A program made the translations under genes and the position numbers. A stretch of 64,000 nucleotides of DNA from Nonomuraea maritima (GTDB taxonomy: Bacteria; Actinomycetota; Actinomycetes; Streptosporangiales; Streptosporangiaceae). Under the pieces are notes generated by a model. It saw nothing but the letters and a program-made list of their open reading frames with translations, searched no databases and was not told where the DNA came from. The DNA is taken from NCBI RefSeq assembly GCF_900100395.1, contig NZ_FNFB01000001.1, forward strand, positions 682,001-746,000, given 5' to 3'. Positions 12,392 through 20,483 of this stretch are shown here, piece after piece; the first letter of the stretch is position 1, and the number at the start of each line of letters is the position of its first letter.

Positions 12392-13693
12392 GTGGCGTTG
12401 CACGTGGCGGTCATCGGATCAGGGCCCGCCGGCATCTACACGGCCGAGGCGCTGGTCAAGCAGTCCGCCGAGCCCGTGAGGGTCGACGTACTCGAACGCC
12501 TGCCGACCCCGTACGGGCTGGTGCGGTACGGAGTGGCGCCCGACCACACGTCGATCAAGTCGATCGCCGGCTACCTGCGCAAGGTCCTTGAGCTGCCCCA
12601 GGTGCGCTTCCTCGGCGGCGTCACGCTGGGCGAGCACCTGTCGGTCGACGACCTTCTCGGCGTGTACGACGCGGTGGTCTACTGCACGGGCGCCATGGTC
12701 GACCGGAGACTCGGCATCCCCGGCGAGGACCTTCCCGGCAGCGTGGCGGCGACCGACTTCGTCAACTGGTACTGCGGCCACCCCGACGTCGACGCCGGCC
12801 GGTTCACCCTCGACAGCTCCGAGGTGGCGGTGATCGGGGTCGGCAACGTGGCCGTCGACGTCGTACGCGTGCTCGCCAAGACCGCTGACGAGCTGCGCGC
12901 CACCGACGTGCCCCACGAGGTGCTGGAACAGCTCGAGGAGAGCCAGGTGAAGGCCATCCACATGATCGGCCGCCGCGGGCCCGAGCACGCCAAGTTCACC
13001 CTCAAGGAGCTGCGCGAGCTGGGCGAGCTGGCCAACGCCGACGTCTGCGTGCGCCCCGAGGAGGCCGTCGTGCTGGGCGGCGACTTCCCGCGCCAGGTGC
13101 AGGGCAACATCAAGGTCCTGCAGGGGTGGGCCGAACGCGAGCCTGCGGGCCGTCCGCGCCGGCTCGACGTGCGCTTCTGGCTGCGTCCGGTGGAGATCCT
13201 CGGCACCGAGCGGGTCGAGGGGCTGAGGTTGGAGCGCACCCGGCTGTCCGACGAGGGCCGCGTGGTGGGCACCGGCGAGTACGAGACGCTGCCGGTCGGC
13301 ATGGTGCTGCGTTCGGTCGGGTACCGGAGCGTGCCGCTGCCGGGGGTGCCGTTCTCCGAGCAGACCATGACGGTGCCCAACCAGGCCGGACGCGTCCGCG
13401 ACCGCGAGTACGTGGCCGGATGGCTCAAGCGGGGGCCCACCGGGGTGATCGGCACGAACAAGTCCGACGCCGCGGAGACCGTCCGTACGCTGCTGGCCGA
13501 TCTGGCGGGGCGCGAGCGCGTGGGGCACGACGGCGTCGGCGCGGTGCTGGCCGCGCGCGGGGTACGGCCGGTGACGTACGACGAGTGGCTGGCCGTCGAG
13601 GCGGCGGAGGCAGAGCTGGCCAAGACGCTGGGGCGCGGCGACCGCGTCAAGCTCGCCGGATTGGAGGCCATGCTCCGTGCCTGCCGTCCCTGA
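12392..13693 (+). CDS. fprA: Ferredoxin-NADP+ reductase, FprA type
   Basis: An adrenodoxin-reductase-like FAD enzyme (433 residues) that passes electrons between NADPH and ferredoxin, for example to supply P450s. The FAD-binding motif VIGSGPAGIYTAEAL is at residues 6-20, the conserved TPYGLVRYGVAPDH near 37-50, the NADP-binding VIGVGNVAVDVVRVL near 148, IGRRGPEHAKFTLKELREL near 190-210, and the GTNKSDAAETV motif near the end. Start GTG 12392 has an AAGGAGG ribosome site. Its stop overlaps the next gene by 17 bases. Confidence 0.95.
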   Translation: MALHVAVIGSGPAGIYTAEALVKQSAEPVRVDVLERLPTPYGLVRYGVAPDHTSIKSIAGYLRKVLELPQVRFLGGVTLGEHLSVDDLLGVYDAVVYCTGAMVDRRLGIPGEDLPGSVAATDFVNWYCGHPDVDAGRFTLDSSEVAVIGVGNVAVDVVRVLAKTADELRATDVPHEVLEQLEESQVKAIHMIGRRGPEHAKFTLKELRELGELANADVCVRPEEAVVLGGDFPRQVQGNIKVLQGWAEREPAGRPRRLDVRFWLRPVEILGTERVEGLRLERTRLSDEGRVVGTGEYETLPVGMVLRSVGYRSVPLPGVPFSEQTMTVPNQAGRVRDREYVAGWLKRGPTGVIGTNKSDAAETVRTLLADLAGRERVGHDGVGAVLAARGVRPVTYDEWLAVEAAEAELAKTLGRGDRVKLAGLEAMLRACRP

Positions 13694-14819
13694 GGGGTTC
13701 GAGGAGGCGTACCGGCTGCAACGGGCGCGCTATCCCGCGGGTGAGCCCGGTTGGCAGCCCGTTCACACCGTCTACGTGCCTGCTGACCGGTTCTCCGAGC
13801 ACACGGTCACCGAGTGGGGCGAGCGGGCGTTGTCGCTGCTCAAGGCGCACCTGCACGATCCGGAGGAGATGGCCGAGGTCTTCGGCCTGCCCGGCGGGCT
13901 GGCCGCCGTCGTCCACGACAAGGTGCTGCGCAAGCTCGCCACCGAGCCGGTCGAGGACGTGCGGATCGACTTCGAGGACGGCTACGGGACGCGTCCGGGG
14001 CCCGTCGAGGACGAGCACGTGCGGCTCGCGGTCGCGGCCGTGGCCGCGATGCGCGACGCCGGGACGCTGCCGCGGCGGTGGGGGCTCAGGGTCAAGTCGT
14101 TCGCGGACGGCGACCCCGAGCGGTCGGTGCGCACGCTGGAGCGCTTCGTCACGGGCGTGTCGGAGCGGGCCGGCGGGCTGCCGGACGGTTTCACGGTCAC
14201 CTTTCCCAAGGTCCTCATGGAGGCGTACCTCGGGCAGTTCGTTGAAGTGCTCGCGCGGCTGGAACGCGAGGTCGGCGTGCCGCTGCGGTTCGAGATGCAG
14301 GTGGAGGCGCCGCAGACGCTGGCGTTCCTGCGCGGCGACCTCAACGCGTCGCTGGGCGGACGGCTGGCCGCGGCCCACTTCGGGGTGTTCGACCACACCG
14401 CGGCGATCGGCCTGCCCCCGCACGAGCAGCGGCTCGACCACCCGGCCTGCGACCATGCGCGGCACGTGATGCAGGTGGCGTTCGCGGGCACGGGGGTGGA
14501 GCTGTCGGACGGGTCGCTGGCGGCCGTGCCGGCCTCCGAGCGGACGGTGGACGTCCACGAGCTGTGGCGGCGGCACGCGGAACTCGTCAGGCACTCCCTG
14601 GCGCACGGCTACCACCAGGGCTGGGACATGCACGCGTCGCACCTGGTGAGCCGCTTCGCCACCGTGTACGCCTTCCACCTCGCGCGGTACGACGCCTACC
14701 GGGAGCGGGTGCGGGCGTGGGAGGAGCGGCGGGCGGGCGAGGGCGGGGCGTTGGACGAACCCGCCACCATCCGCGCCCTCGTCGTGGCCCTCCGCCGCGC
14801 CGACGCGGCCCTGCCATGA
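13677..14819 (+). CDS. HpcH/HpaI aldolase-like protein (DUF6986-type)
   Basis: A 380-residue protein of the HpcH/HpaI aldolase / citrate lyase superfamily, TIM-barrel type. The metal-binding region is seen in VRIDFEDGYGTRPG, FPKVLMEAYLG and PLRFEMQVEAP. C-terminal conserved features include HGYHQGWDMHASHLVSR. Similar actinobacterial proteins carry labels such as phosphoenolpyruvate kinase or DUF6986, but the reaction is not established as far as I know. GTG 13677 lies inside the end of fprA, so translation is coupled. Confidence 0.8.
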   Translation: MPAVPEGFEEAYRLQRARYPAGEPGWQPVHTVYVPADRFSEHTVTEWGERALSLLKAHLHDPEEMAEVFGLPGGLAAVVHDKVLRKLATEPVEDVRIDFEDGYGTRPGPVEDEHVRLAVAAVAAMRDAGTLPRRWGLRVKSFADGDPERSVRTLERFVTGVSERAGGLPDGFTVTFPKVLMEAYLGQFVEVLARLEREVGVPLRFEMQVEAPQTLAFLRGDLNASLGGRLAAAHFGVFDHTAAIGLPPHEQRLDHPACDHARHVMQVAFAGTGVELSDGSLAAVPASERTVDVHELWRRHAELVRHSLAHGYHQGWDMHASHLVSRFATVYAFHLARYDAYRERVRAWEERRAGEGGALDEPATIRALVVALRRADAALP

Positions 14820-14850
14820 CCCGTCGCCCGGAGGCCGGTCGCCGTCGTGG

Positions 14851-15531
14851 TCAGTTGCCTTCCACCAGGCGGCGCCACTCCCGTACCAGGCGCCACTCGA
14901 CCGGCTCGGACCAGTTGTTCCGCACGGCCGAGCCGACGTGGAAGGCGCGGATGCCGTAGTCGAGCAGGGCGGGCACGTGGCCGGGACGCAGGCCGCCCCC
15001 GGCCAGCACGATCGACGCGTCGCCCGCGTCGGCGCGCGCCTTCAGCACGCCGAGACCGTCACGTACGCCCGTCGGGGCGCCGGAGGTCAGCACAGTGGCG
15101 AGGTTGGGCAGCAGCCGTACGGCCCGCCAGGCCGCCTGGACGTCGGCGGCGTTGTCGACGGCGCGGTGGAACGTCCAGGGCAGCGGGGAGACGGCGTGGA
15201 TGAGCGCCTCGGTCGCGGCCAGGTCGACGGCGCCCGCGCCGTCGAGAAAGCCGAACACGAATCCCGCCGCGCCCGCCTCGGCGAGTTCCTTGGCGTCGCG
15301 GCGCAGCCGGTCGAGGGTCTCGGGGTCGCCGGCGAAGTCGGCGGCGCGGCGGAGCATCACCATCTGGGGCAGGGAGCATTCCGCGGCGATCGCGGCCACC
15401 GTCTCAGGCGTGGGGGTCAGCCCGTCGGACGCCATGTCGGCGACGACCTCCAGCCGGTCGGCTCCGCCCCGTTCGGCGGCCACAGCGTCGCGCACGTCCA
15501 GCGCGATCACCTCGAGCAGGGATCCGGTCAT
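14851..15531 (-). CDS. cutC: CutC family protein (copper homeostasis / TIM-barrel)
   Basis: A 226-residue CutC homologue, TIM-barrel fold. Conserved segments are LLEVIALDVRDAVAAERGGADRLEVVADM, GLTPTPETV, MVMLRRAADF, FVFGFLDGAGAVD, WTFHRAVDN, LTSGAPTG, ILAGGGLRPGHV and FHVGSAVR. Its role in copper tolerance was proposed for E. coli but the enzymatic activity is uncertain. ATG 15531 is chosen because family members begin at this segment; the frame is open further upstream. No Shine-Dalgarno is seen, but TATAAC lies 9 bases before the start, suggesting a leaderless mRNA. Confidence 0.9.
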   Translation of the reverse strand: MTGSLLEVIALDVRDAVAAERGGADRLEVVADMASDGLTPTPETVAAIAAECSLPQMVMLRRAADFAGDPETLDRLRRDAKELAEAGAAGFVFGFLDGAGAVDLAATEALIHAVSPLPWTFHRAVDNAADVQAAWRAVRLLPNLATVLTSGAPTGVRDGLGVLKARADAGDASIVLAGGGLRPGHVPALLDYGIRAFHVGSAVRNNWSEPVEWRLVREWRRLVEGN

Positions 15532-15540
15532 GCAGGAGAG

Positions 15541-15546
15541 GTTATA
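15541..15546 (-). promoter_or_regulatory. Possible -10 box of a leaderless cutC promoter
   Basis: On the minus strand the hexamer TATAAC ends 9 bases before the cutC ATG, and no ribosome-binding site lies between them. A good -35 is not evident. The distance would place the transcript start at or beside the start codon. Confidence 0.35.
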
Positions 15547-15802
15547 TGGTGCTCTGCCCCTTTCTGCAGCAGATGCCACCAAAGTCACCCACCCCCTCAC
15601 GAGCACGCTCCCCACACGACGGCCCTCGGCACCGCGCACGCCCATACAAGAAACCCCGCCGAACGCGACGGACGTATGGGTAGGGAGTTGGGCGCGCGGT
15701 GTGTGCGCGGTGGAGGTGGCGTAAGGGGAGCCCTGATGCTCGGCTTGTCGAGGGGCCTCAGGAGACGTCGGAAGCCGCTCGCTGACCATGAACCGCCGGG
15801 CG

Positions 15803-15829
15803 CGCCCGGCCTCTGTGTGAGGCCGGGCG
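15803..15829 (-). terminator. Terminator downstream of GNAT gene
   Basis: CGCCCGGCCTC (15803-15813) pairs perfectly with GAGGCCGGGCG (15819-15829) around a TGTGT loop: an 11-bp GC-rich stem 12 bases past the GNAT stop codon. Confidence 0.75.
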
Positions 15830-15841
15830 CATGGCCGCTCG

Positions 15842-16444
15842 TCAGACGGTGATCAGTTCGGAGGCGGTGAGGTCGCGGAAGACCATGGGCGGCACGTCCT
15901 CGGAGGGGCGTTCGAAGAGGGCGCCCGACGCGCGGTGGGGCAGGTCCACCGTGCGGAGGTGGCGGAAGCCGCGCGTGCGGTAGTAGGTCTGCAGTCGCCG
16001 GTTGGTCTTCGCGCAGTCGAGCCGCACCCAGGGCAGCCCGGCCGCGTACGCCGAGGCGGCGGCCCAGTCCAGCAGGGCGTCGCCGAGGCCGCTGCCCGAC
16101 CAGGTACGGGCCACCGCGAGCTTGTGGACGTACAGGGCCGAGCCGGGATCGTCATCAGGTGTCCAGAACTCCGGGTCGGCGTGGCCGTCGAGGGCCATGG
16201 TGGCGACCGGCGGCGCCCACCCGTCGGGGTCGAGGTAGCGGAGCTCGTCGTCCAGCAGGAACAGCGTCCGCTCCTCGATCAGCGGTTCTATCCGCTCCGG
16301 GCCGAACCCCCCGCGGGGCCACTGCCGCACGCCTTGCGCGTTCAGCCACTCGGAGGCGTCGGCGAGCAGCTTCAGCACGCCGGGAAGATCGGCCGGCTCC
16401 GCCCTGCGAAGCGCGAGGGGGTGGAGGAGGGTGTTCGTGTGCAT
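15842..16444 (-). CDS. GNAT family N-acetyltransferase
   Basis: A 200-residue GNAT-fold acetyltransferase. The acetyl-CoA-binding region is seen in YVHKLAVARTWSGSGLGDALLDWA (motif A, variant of R/Q-x-x-G-x-G/A) followed by LDCAKTNRRLQTYYRTRGF (motif B). ATG 16444 is preferred over in-frame upstream codons because GAAGGG lies about 7 bases before it. It follows a GntR regulator on the same strand but is separated by two stem-loops, so it probably has its own promoter. Substrate unknown. Confidence 0.85.
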   Translation of the reverse strand: MHTNTLLHPLALRRAEPADLPGVLKLLADASEWLNAQGVRQWPRGGFGPERIEPLIEERTLFLLDDELRYLDPDGWAPPVATMALDGHADPEFWTPDDDPGSALYVHKLAVARTWSGSGLGDALLDWAAASAYAAGLPWVRLDCAKTNRRLQTYYRTRGFRHLRTVDLPHRASGALFERPSEDVPPMVFRDLTASELITV

Positions 16445-16527
16445 AGGGGAACCCTTCATAGCGCTAGGTGCCCACAGCGACACGCGAAGTGATGACGCGA
16501 TGTCGCGTGAGGGTGAAATGTGACCTC

Positions 16528-16579
16528 AACCCGAAATAGACGGGTTAATGGCGATTTAGGGGAGTATGCACGACTCCCC
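16528..16579 (-). terminator. Two adjacent stem-loops after the GntR gene
   Basis: GGGGAGT-N7-ACTCCCC (16559-16579) and AACCCG-N7-CGGGTT (16528-16546) are two perfect short inverted repeats in the gap between the GntR regulator and the downstream GNAT gene. The first is the better terminator candidate. Either could also be an operator for the GNAT promoter. Confidence 0.5.
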
Positions 16580-16647
16580 ATGGCCAGCGAGGCGGCTTAT
16601 TTCTCGCTGCGCCCGGCCGGCGGGATCACCCCTTCACCCTGAGCTCC

Positions 16648-17403
16648 TCAGCGGCGATCGAGCTCATACCTGATCAAGTGCTTGTCGGCTGGAAGCACCG
16701 TAACGGCGACACGCACCGGCGTGTCGGACACGTCGTACCCAACTCGGACATAAACCATGACTGGTGTGCCGAGTTCCAATTGAAGGCGTTCTGCCTCTTC
16801 CTGATTGGGCATGCGCGCCCAGATGTCGTCGACGACGCGCACCTGGGAATGCCCGAGATCCTCCAGCACCCGGTTCGCCCCGCGCTCGATGTCGCCTGGC
16901 CTGGCGATTTCGGAATCGGCCACCATGTCATGGGGGAAGTAGGAGTCGTTGGTGTTGAACGGCTGGCCGTCCACGAAACGCAGACGGCGTCTCACCACCG
17001 CGAGCTCGCCCTCGGCCAGCTGGAGCCTGCTGGCGATCTCCTCGACCGGAGACACCGTCAGCACCTCGATGTACTGGCTCGGTTCGCGGCCCTCCTGCGC
17101 GACGGCGTAGGCGAAGGCCTCTCGTAGTTCCCCGCTGGGTTGTGGCTCCAGCTCGCGCTGCGGATAGATGAGCAGCGGCCTGCGGTCGCGTACCACCGTG
17201 CCGCGCCGCGGCGTGCGCGTGACGAGCCCCTCGTTGACGAGTTCGCCGAGGGCCAGTCGCACGGTGTTCCTGCTCACCCCATGGTCTTCCATGAGCTGCG
17301 CCTCGGTCGGAAGCTGCGCCCCGGGACCGAGGACACCCGAGTAGATGGCTCGTCGCAACTCCGAAGCCACCTGCTGATACAGCACCGACCTTGCCACTTT
17401 CAC
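16648..17403 (-). CDS. GntR/HutC family transcriptional regulator
   Basis: A 251-residue repressor-type regulator. The N-terminal winged helix (YQQVASELRRAIYSG, QLPTEAQLMEDHGVSRNTVRLAL) is followed from about residue 90 by a UTRA effector-binding domain (VEEIASRLQLAEGELAVVRRR, FNTNDSYFPHDM, VLPADKHLIRYEL). Its ligand cannot be told. It is divergent from a small gene at 17535; an imperfect dyad ATTCGT-TGGT-ACAAAT (17487-17502) lies between them and is a candidate operator. Third-position GC is visibly lower than in neighbouring genes, which hints at horizontal acquisition. Confidence 0.9.
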   Translation of the reverse strand: MKVARSVLYQQVASELRRAIYSGVLGPGAQLPTEAQLMEDHGVSRNTVRLALGELVNEGLVTRTPRRGTVVRDRRPLLIYPQRELEPQPSGELREAFAYAVAQEGREPSQYIEVLTVSPVEEIASRLQLAEGELAVVRRRLRFVDGQPFNTNDSYFPHDMVADSEIARPGDIERGANRVLEDLGHSQVRVVDDIWARMPNQEEAERLQLELGTPVMVYVRVGYDVSDTPVRVAVTVLPADKHLIRYELDRR

Positions 17404-17486
17404 CCCTTTTGTTCCAACAATTTAGACGATCTGGTTCTAGCAGGCCACAACCCCTTGACCGAACCCCTTCGATCGGCCCATCATCC

Positions 17487-17502
17487 ATTCGTTGGTACAA
17501 AT
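17487..17502. promoter_or_regulatory. Imperfect dyad in the GntR divergent region
   Basis: ATTCGT, a 4-base spacer TGGT, then ACAAAT: five of six arm positions are symmetric. It sits 33 bases before the divergent small gene and 84 bases before the GntR start. A GntR-family operator here is inference. Confidence 0.3.
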
Positions 17503-17534
17503 CCATCTAAAGGCCGGTGAGGGGGTGAAGGCCA

Positions 17535-17951
17535 GTGTTGCCGGTCCACACGGGTACGCCATTCCTGCCCTGGCATGACCCCCGCGAAGCAACCCGTTTA
17601 CTGCGTTACGGATTGAGTCGCGAAGGGGTAACCCACACCTACCAGAGCGGTGGCGTTTCCGTGACATCGGTGCCGGCCGAGCTGACCGTGCGGTGCGCTG
17701 ACGGATCCTTTGTCGCGAACGAGGAAGGTGGCGCCCCCGTCACGCACTTCATTGATGACCTGGTCAGCATGGCTCGGCATTTCGACGCACGTCGCCGGCG
17801 GCAGGGGCCTTCGAGCTCCTTCATCGACTCCGTGTGCGGACCAACGGTTCAGGACTCCATCCCTCGCCGGAGTCCTGACGCCGCCGCGGCACGGGAGAGG
17901 AAGCGCGTCCTGGCGGGTCCCCCACGCCCGCCAGGGCGCGCGTTCCTCTGA
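17535..17951 (+). CDS. Small hypothetical protein divergent from GntR
   Basis: A 138-codon frame from GTG 17535, not recognised. The first ~88 residues look protein-like (WHDPREATRLLRYGLSREG, TSVPAELTVRCADGSFVANE, THFIDDLVSMARHFDARR), while the last 50 are low-complexity Arg/Pro/Ala. It shares with the adjacent GntR gene a lower third-position GC than the surroundings, so the pair may have arrived together. It may be controlled by that GntR. The start codon is uncertain; GTGAAGG lies close upstream. Confidence 0.5.
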   Translation: MLPVHTGTPFLPWHDPREATRLLRYGLSREGVTHTYQSGGVSVTSVPAELTVRCADGSFVANEEGGAPVTHFIDDLVSMARHFDARRRRQGPSSSFIDSVCGPTVQDSIPRRSPDAAAARERKRVLAGPPRPPGRAFL

Positions 17952-18122
17952 ACGACCCAGCACGAACAGCGACCGCGGAGCGCGCCTGTGTCCGCGCGCG
18001 CCCGTCCGAGGCGGGGCGCGGGACGCCCCCACTGCTTGCGTCCGCCTGCTCCTCGACCCGCGTAGCCGCCGCACGTGGCGTGACGTCGGTCGTAGCGGTC
18101 CCACGGGGCCTCCCCAGGCGGC

Positions 18123-18151
18123 TTGACAGTCCCGTCCCGGCACCCTACCGT
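18123..18151 (+). promoter_or_regulatory. Promoter of the flavin reductase gene
   Basis: TTGACA (18123-18128), a 17-base spacer, then TACCGT (18146-18151). This is a near-ideal housekeeping-type actinobacterial promoter, about 50 bases before the chosen start codon, with a KstR2-like operator immediately downstream of the -10 box. Confidence 0.65.
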
Positions 18152-18155
18152 CCCA

Positions 18156-18169
18156 AGCAAGCGCTTGGT
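18156..18169. promoter_or_regulatory. KstR2-like operator
   Basis: AGCAAGCGCTTGGT fits the published KstR2 consensus AnCAAGnnCTTGnT at every fixed position (consensus recalled from knowledge, not searched). It starts 5 bases after the -10 box, so a bound repressor would cover the transcription start. A KstR2-like TetR gene lies 5.7 kb away at 23871. Confidence 0.65.
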
Positions 18170-18203
18170 ACGATCAGGCGCGCGGCGGACGAGGAGGCGG
18201 ACC

Positions 18204-18893
18204 ATGAGCACACGCGCTGCCCGGACCGGCAAGACGGAGGGCTGCCGCGGCGTTCCGGTGATGCCCCGCAGGCGCAGGACCCGCCGGGGCACGTTCCTGC
18301 CTCCGGCCCCCGCCCTCCGCACCCGCGACACCGCATCCACCGACAGCGGCGACGGCGGCGACGGCGGCGACGGCGGCACGGTCGACGGGCGCCGCTTCCG
18401 GCAGGCGCTGGGCACGTTCGCGACCGGCGTGGTCGCGGTCACGGCCGCCGACCCGCGCGACGGACGGCCGTACGGGCTGGCTGTCAACTCCTTCACCTCC
18501 GTCTCGCTGGACCCGCCGCTGGTGGCCTTCTGCGTGTCCCACACCAGCACGAGCTGGCCCCGGGTGCGCGCCGCCGGCGAGATCACGGTGAACGTGCTGG
18601 CGGGACGGCAGCGGGAGGCCTGCGCGCAGCTGGCGTCGAGGGGCGGCGACAAGTTCGCCGGCCTGGGCTGGACCGCCTCGCCCAGCGGCAACCCGATCCT
18701 CGACGGGGCGCTGGCCTGGCTCGACTGCGCGATCGAGGCCGAGCACGTCGCCGGCGACCACACCATCGTGGTGACCCGGGTGCTGCGCCTCGACCTGCTC
18801 GCGGACGGCGATCCGCTCGTCTTCTTCCGCGGCGCCTACGGCTCTTTCACCGCCGGTCTCGATGCCCTGGCCGAGGCGGTCCCGGCCCCCTGA
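18204..18893 (+). CDS. Flavin reductase domain protein (HsaB-like)
   Basis: A 229-residue protein whose C-terminal ~165 residues form a flavin reductase domain: FRQALGTFATGVVAVTAAD, PYGLAVNSFTSVSLDPPLVAFCV, GEITVNVLAGRQRE, GNPILDGALAWLDCAIEAEH, GDHTIVVTRV, then LVFFRGAYGSF. Such proteins supply reduced flavin to two-component monooxygenases; HsaB of steroid degradation is one. The first 60 residues are basic and Ser/Asp/Gly-rich with a GDGGDGGDGG repeat. ATG 18204 has GAGGAGG at good spacing. A promoter with a KstR2-like operator precedes it, and an SDR gene follows. No partner monooxygenase is in the window. Confidence 0.85.
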   Translation: MSTRAARTGKTEGCRGVPVMPRRRRTRRGTFLPPAPALRTRDTASTDSGDGGDGGDGGTVDGRRFRQALGTFATGVVAVTAADPRDGRPYGLAVNSFTSVSLDPPLVAFCVSHTSTSWPRVRAAGEITVNVLAGRQREACAQLASRGGDKFAGLGWTASPSGNPILDGALAWLDCAIEAEHVAGDHTIVVTRVLRLDLLADGDPLVFFRGAYGSFTAGLDALAEAVPAP

Positions 18894-18906
18894 ACCGCTT
18901 CTGGCA

Positions 18907-18920
18907 ACCGACCGTTCGGT
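18907..18920. promoter_or_regulatory. Inverted repeat upstream of SDR gene
   Basis: ACCGA-CCGT-TCGGT is a perfect 5-bp inverted repeat resembling TetR-family operators. It lies between the flavin reductase stop and the SDR start, so the SDR may have its own regulated promoter. Regulator unknown. Confidence 0.35.
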
Positions 18921-18938
18921 ATGGCATGCTTCCGGAAC

Positions 18939-19685
18939 ATGACTCTGTTCTCGGTTGCGGGCAAGAACGTCGTCGTCACGGGCGGATCGCGCGGCATCGG
19001 ACGCATGATCGCCGCAGGCTTCGTGGCGGCGGGCGCGAGCGTCCACATCTCCGCGCGCAAGTCGGCCGAGGTCGAGAAGACGGCCGCCGAGCTGGGCTGT
19101 GTCGCCGTGCCGGCCGACCTGTCGACCCCCGAGGGGCTGGAGACCCTGGTGGCGGCGGTGGACGGCCCGCTGCACGTCCTGGTGAACAACGCGGGGGCCA
19201 CGTGGGGCGCGCCGCTGGAGGAGTATCCGGAGCACGCCTTCGACAAGCTCTGGGACATCAACGTGAAGGGCGTCTTTCATCTGACCCAGAAGTTCCTGCC
19301 GCAGCTGCGGGACGCGGCGAGTGCCGACGACCCGGCACGGGTCATCAACGTGGGCTCGGTCGACGGCATCAAGGTGCCCGGCCTGCCGACCTACGCGTAC
19401 TCGTCGACGAAGTCGGCCGTGCACATGCTGACCCGGCACCTGGCCAGGCATCTGGCCAAGGATCACATCACCGTCAACGCCATCGCGCCGGGACCGTTCG
19501 ACTCGAAGATGATGGCGTTCGCCCTGGACGACCCCGAGACGCGGACGGCCATCGCCTCGAACGTGCCCCTCGGGCGCATCGGCCGGCCGGACGACATGGC
19601 GGGCACGGCGATCTTCCTAGCCTCGCGGGCGGGGTCGTACCTGACGGGCACGGTGATCCCGGTGGACGGCGGGATCACGGCCTGA
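18939..19685 (+). CDS. Short-chain dehydrogenase/reductase
   Basis: A 248-residue classical SDR: NAD(P) motif VVTGGSRGIGR near residue 12-22, NNAG at 83-86 region, catalytic Ser in VGSVDG and YxxxK in YAYSSTK, then NAIAPGPFDSKMM. The C-terminal LTGTVIPVDGGITA is typical. It lies 45 bases after the flavin reductase gene, same strand. ATG 18939 matches the family start; ATG 18921 would add six residues. It likely oxidises or reduces an acyl or alicyclic substrate; the specific one is unknown. Confidence 0.88.
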   Translation: MTLFSVAGKNVVVTGGSRGIGRMIAAGFVAAGASVHISARKSAEVEKTAAELGCVAVPADLSTPEGLETLVAAVDGPLHVLVNNAGATWGAPLEEYPEHAFDKLWDINVKGVFHLTQKFLPQLRDAASADDPARVINVGSVDGIKVPGLPTYAYSSTKSAVHMLTRHLARHLAKDHITVNAIAPGPFDSKMMAFALDDPETRTAIASNVPLGRIGRPDDMAGTAIFLASRAGSYLTGTVIPVDGGITA

Positions 19686-19903
19686 GCCGGAGCCGGGCCG
19701 GGTCGAGCCCGGCGGGAGAAGGACATGGGGTACGGCAGCAAGCGCCTTCTCGGCGAGTCGTCCCGGCCCGGGTCTCATGGGCGCGCCGGTCGTGCGCGGA
19801 CACTACGAAGGTGCCGGCACGGCGCGAGCCGGGGTCCGTCGCCGGCCCGGCTCGCACGCGCTCCGGTCGCCGCGCGGTGTGACGTCGCGGCGTACGTCGA
19901 CGC

Positions 19904-20164
19904 TCAGTCGACCACGTCGTCCACGTTGACGTCGCTGCCGCTGGTGCCGACCACGGCGTTGCCGTTGACGTTGGCGACACTCGTGGCGCTACGACCGGAC
20001 ACGTTGGCGATGCGCACGTTGCCGAAGTTGTTGCCCGACTGCGACGACGCGCGGTTGCTGCTGGTGTTGCCGGCGTTGACATCAGCGTACGAGGGGGTCG
20101 CGAGCAGGGTCATGCCCGCCGCGGCGGCGGTGATGACACCGGTCACGCAGAGCTTCTTCATCAT
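19904..20164 (-). CDS. Small secreted Asn/Ser-rich protein, paralogue 1
   Basis: An 86-residue precursor with a Sec signal peptide (MMKKLCVTGVITAAAAGMTLLATPSYA, cleavage after residue ~27). The mature part is short and polar, with the motif SSQSGNNFGNVRIANVSG and a second half SVANVNGNAVVGTSGSDVNVDD. It has no cysteine in the mature part. The neighbour at 20211 shares a Q-S/T-GNNFG-N/D-V motif, so the two are divergent tandem copies. AAGGA lies 7 bases before the ATG. Not a chaplin by sequence; some likeness to rodlin signal peptides and curli-type repeats suggests a surface or aggregating protein (speculation). Confidence 0.75.
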   Translation of the reverse strand: MMKKLCVTGVITAAAAGMTLLATPSYADVNAGNTSSNRASSQSGNNFGNVRIANVSGRSATSVANVNGNAVVGTSGSDVNVDDVVD

Positions 20165-20210
20165 CTCGATGTCCTTCCTAGGAGCCTGTGGTGCGGAAAA
20201 CGTCAGCCGG

Positions 20211-20483
20211 TCAGCCGAAGATGTACATCACCGTGATGCCACCGTTGGTGGCGGTCTGGGCGATGCCATTGGTGTTGTTGACGTTGGTCGAGAAACCCTC
20301 GCCGCGAATGCCCGCGAGGACGTCGCCGAAGTTGTTTCCCGTCTGGAGTGAGTCGCTGTTGGCGCTGCGGTTCGCCGCCCAGTCGCCGTACCATCTGTCG
20401 TCGGCATGAGCGGGGACTGCCAGTAGTGCGCTGCCACCGACCGCCGCGAGCACGGCCGCGACGGCGCACGTCCTTTTGATCAC
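20211..20483 (-). CDS. Small secreted Asn/Gly-rich protein, paralogue 2
   Basis: A 90-residue precursor: signal peptide ending AVPAHA near residue 27, then DDRWYGDWAANRSANSDS, LQTGNNFGDVLAG, FSTNVNNTNGIAQTATNG and the hydrophobic end GITVMYIFG. It starts at GTG 20483 with GAAGGAG 6 bases upstream. It shares the Q-S/T-GNNFG-N/D-V core and an NR(A/S)-type lead-in with the downstream paralogue 47 bases away, and both are probably co-transcribed. Function unknown. Confidence 0.75.
   Translation of the reverse strand: MIKRTCAVAAVLAAVGGSALLAVPAHADDRWYGDWAANRSANSDSLQTGNNFGDVLAGIRGEGFSTNVNNTNGIAQTATNGGITVMYIFG

Larger units (their letters stand above)
15532..15841. other. Intergenic region between cutC and a GNAT gene
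   Basis: About 310 bases. It contains the possible cutC -10 box at its left edge and a strong terminator hairpin (15803-15829) at its right edge. Nothing else in it looks like a gene. Confidence 0.5.

Noticed and set aside
19904..20483. Calling the small secreted pair chaplins or rodlins
   Set aside because: The chaplin hydrophobic domain with its Cys pair and the rodlin core are absent; only size, export and composition are similar.
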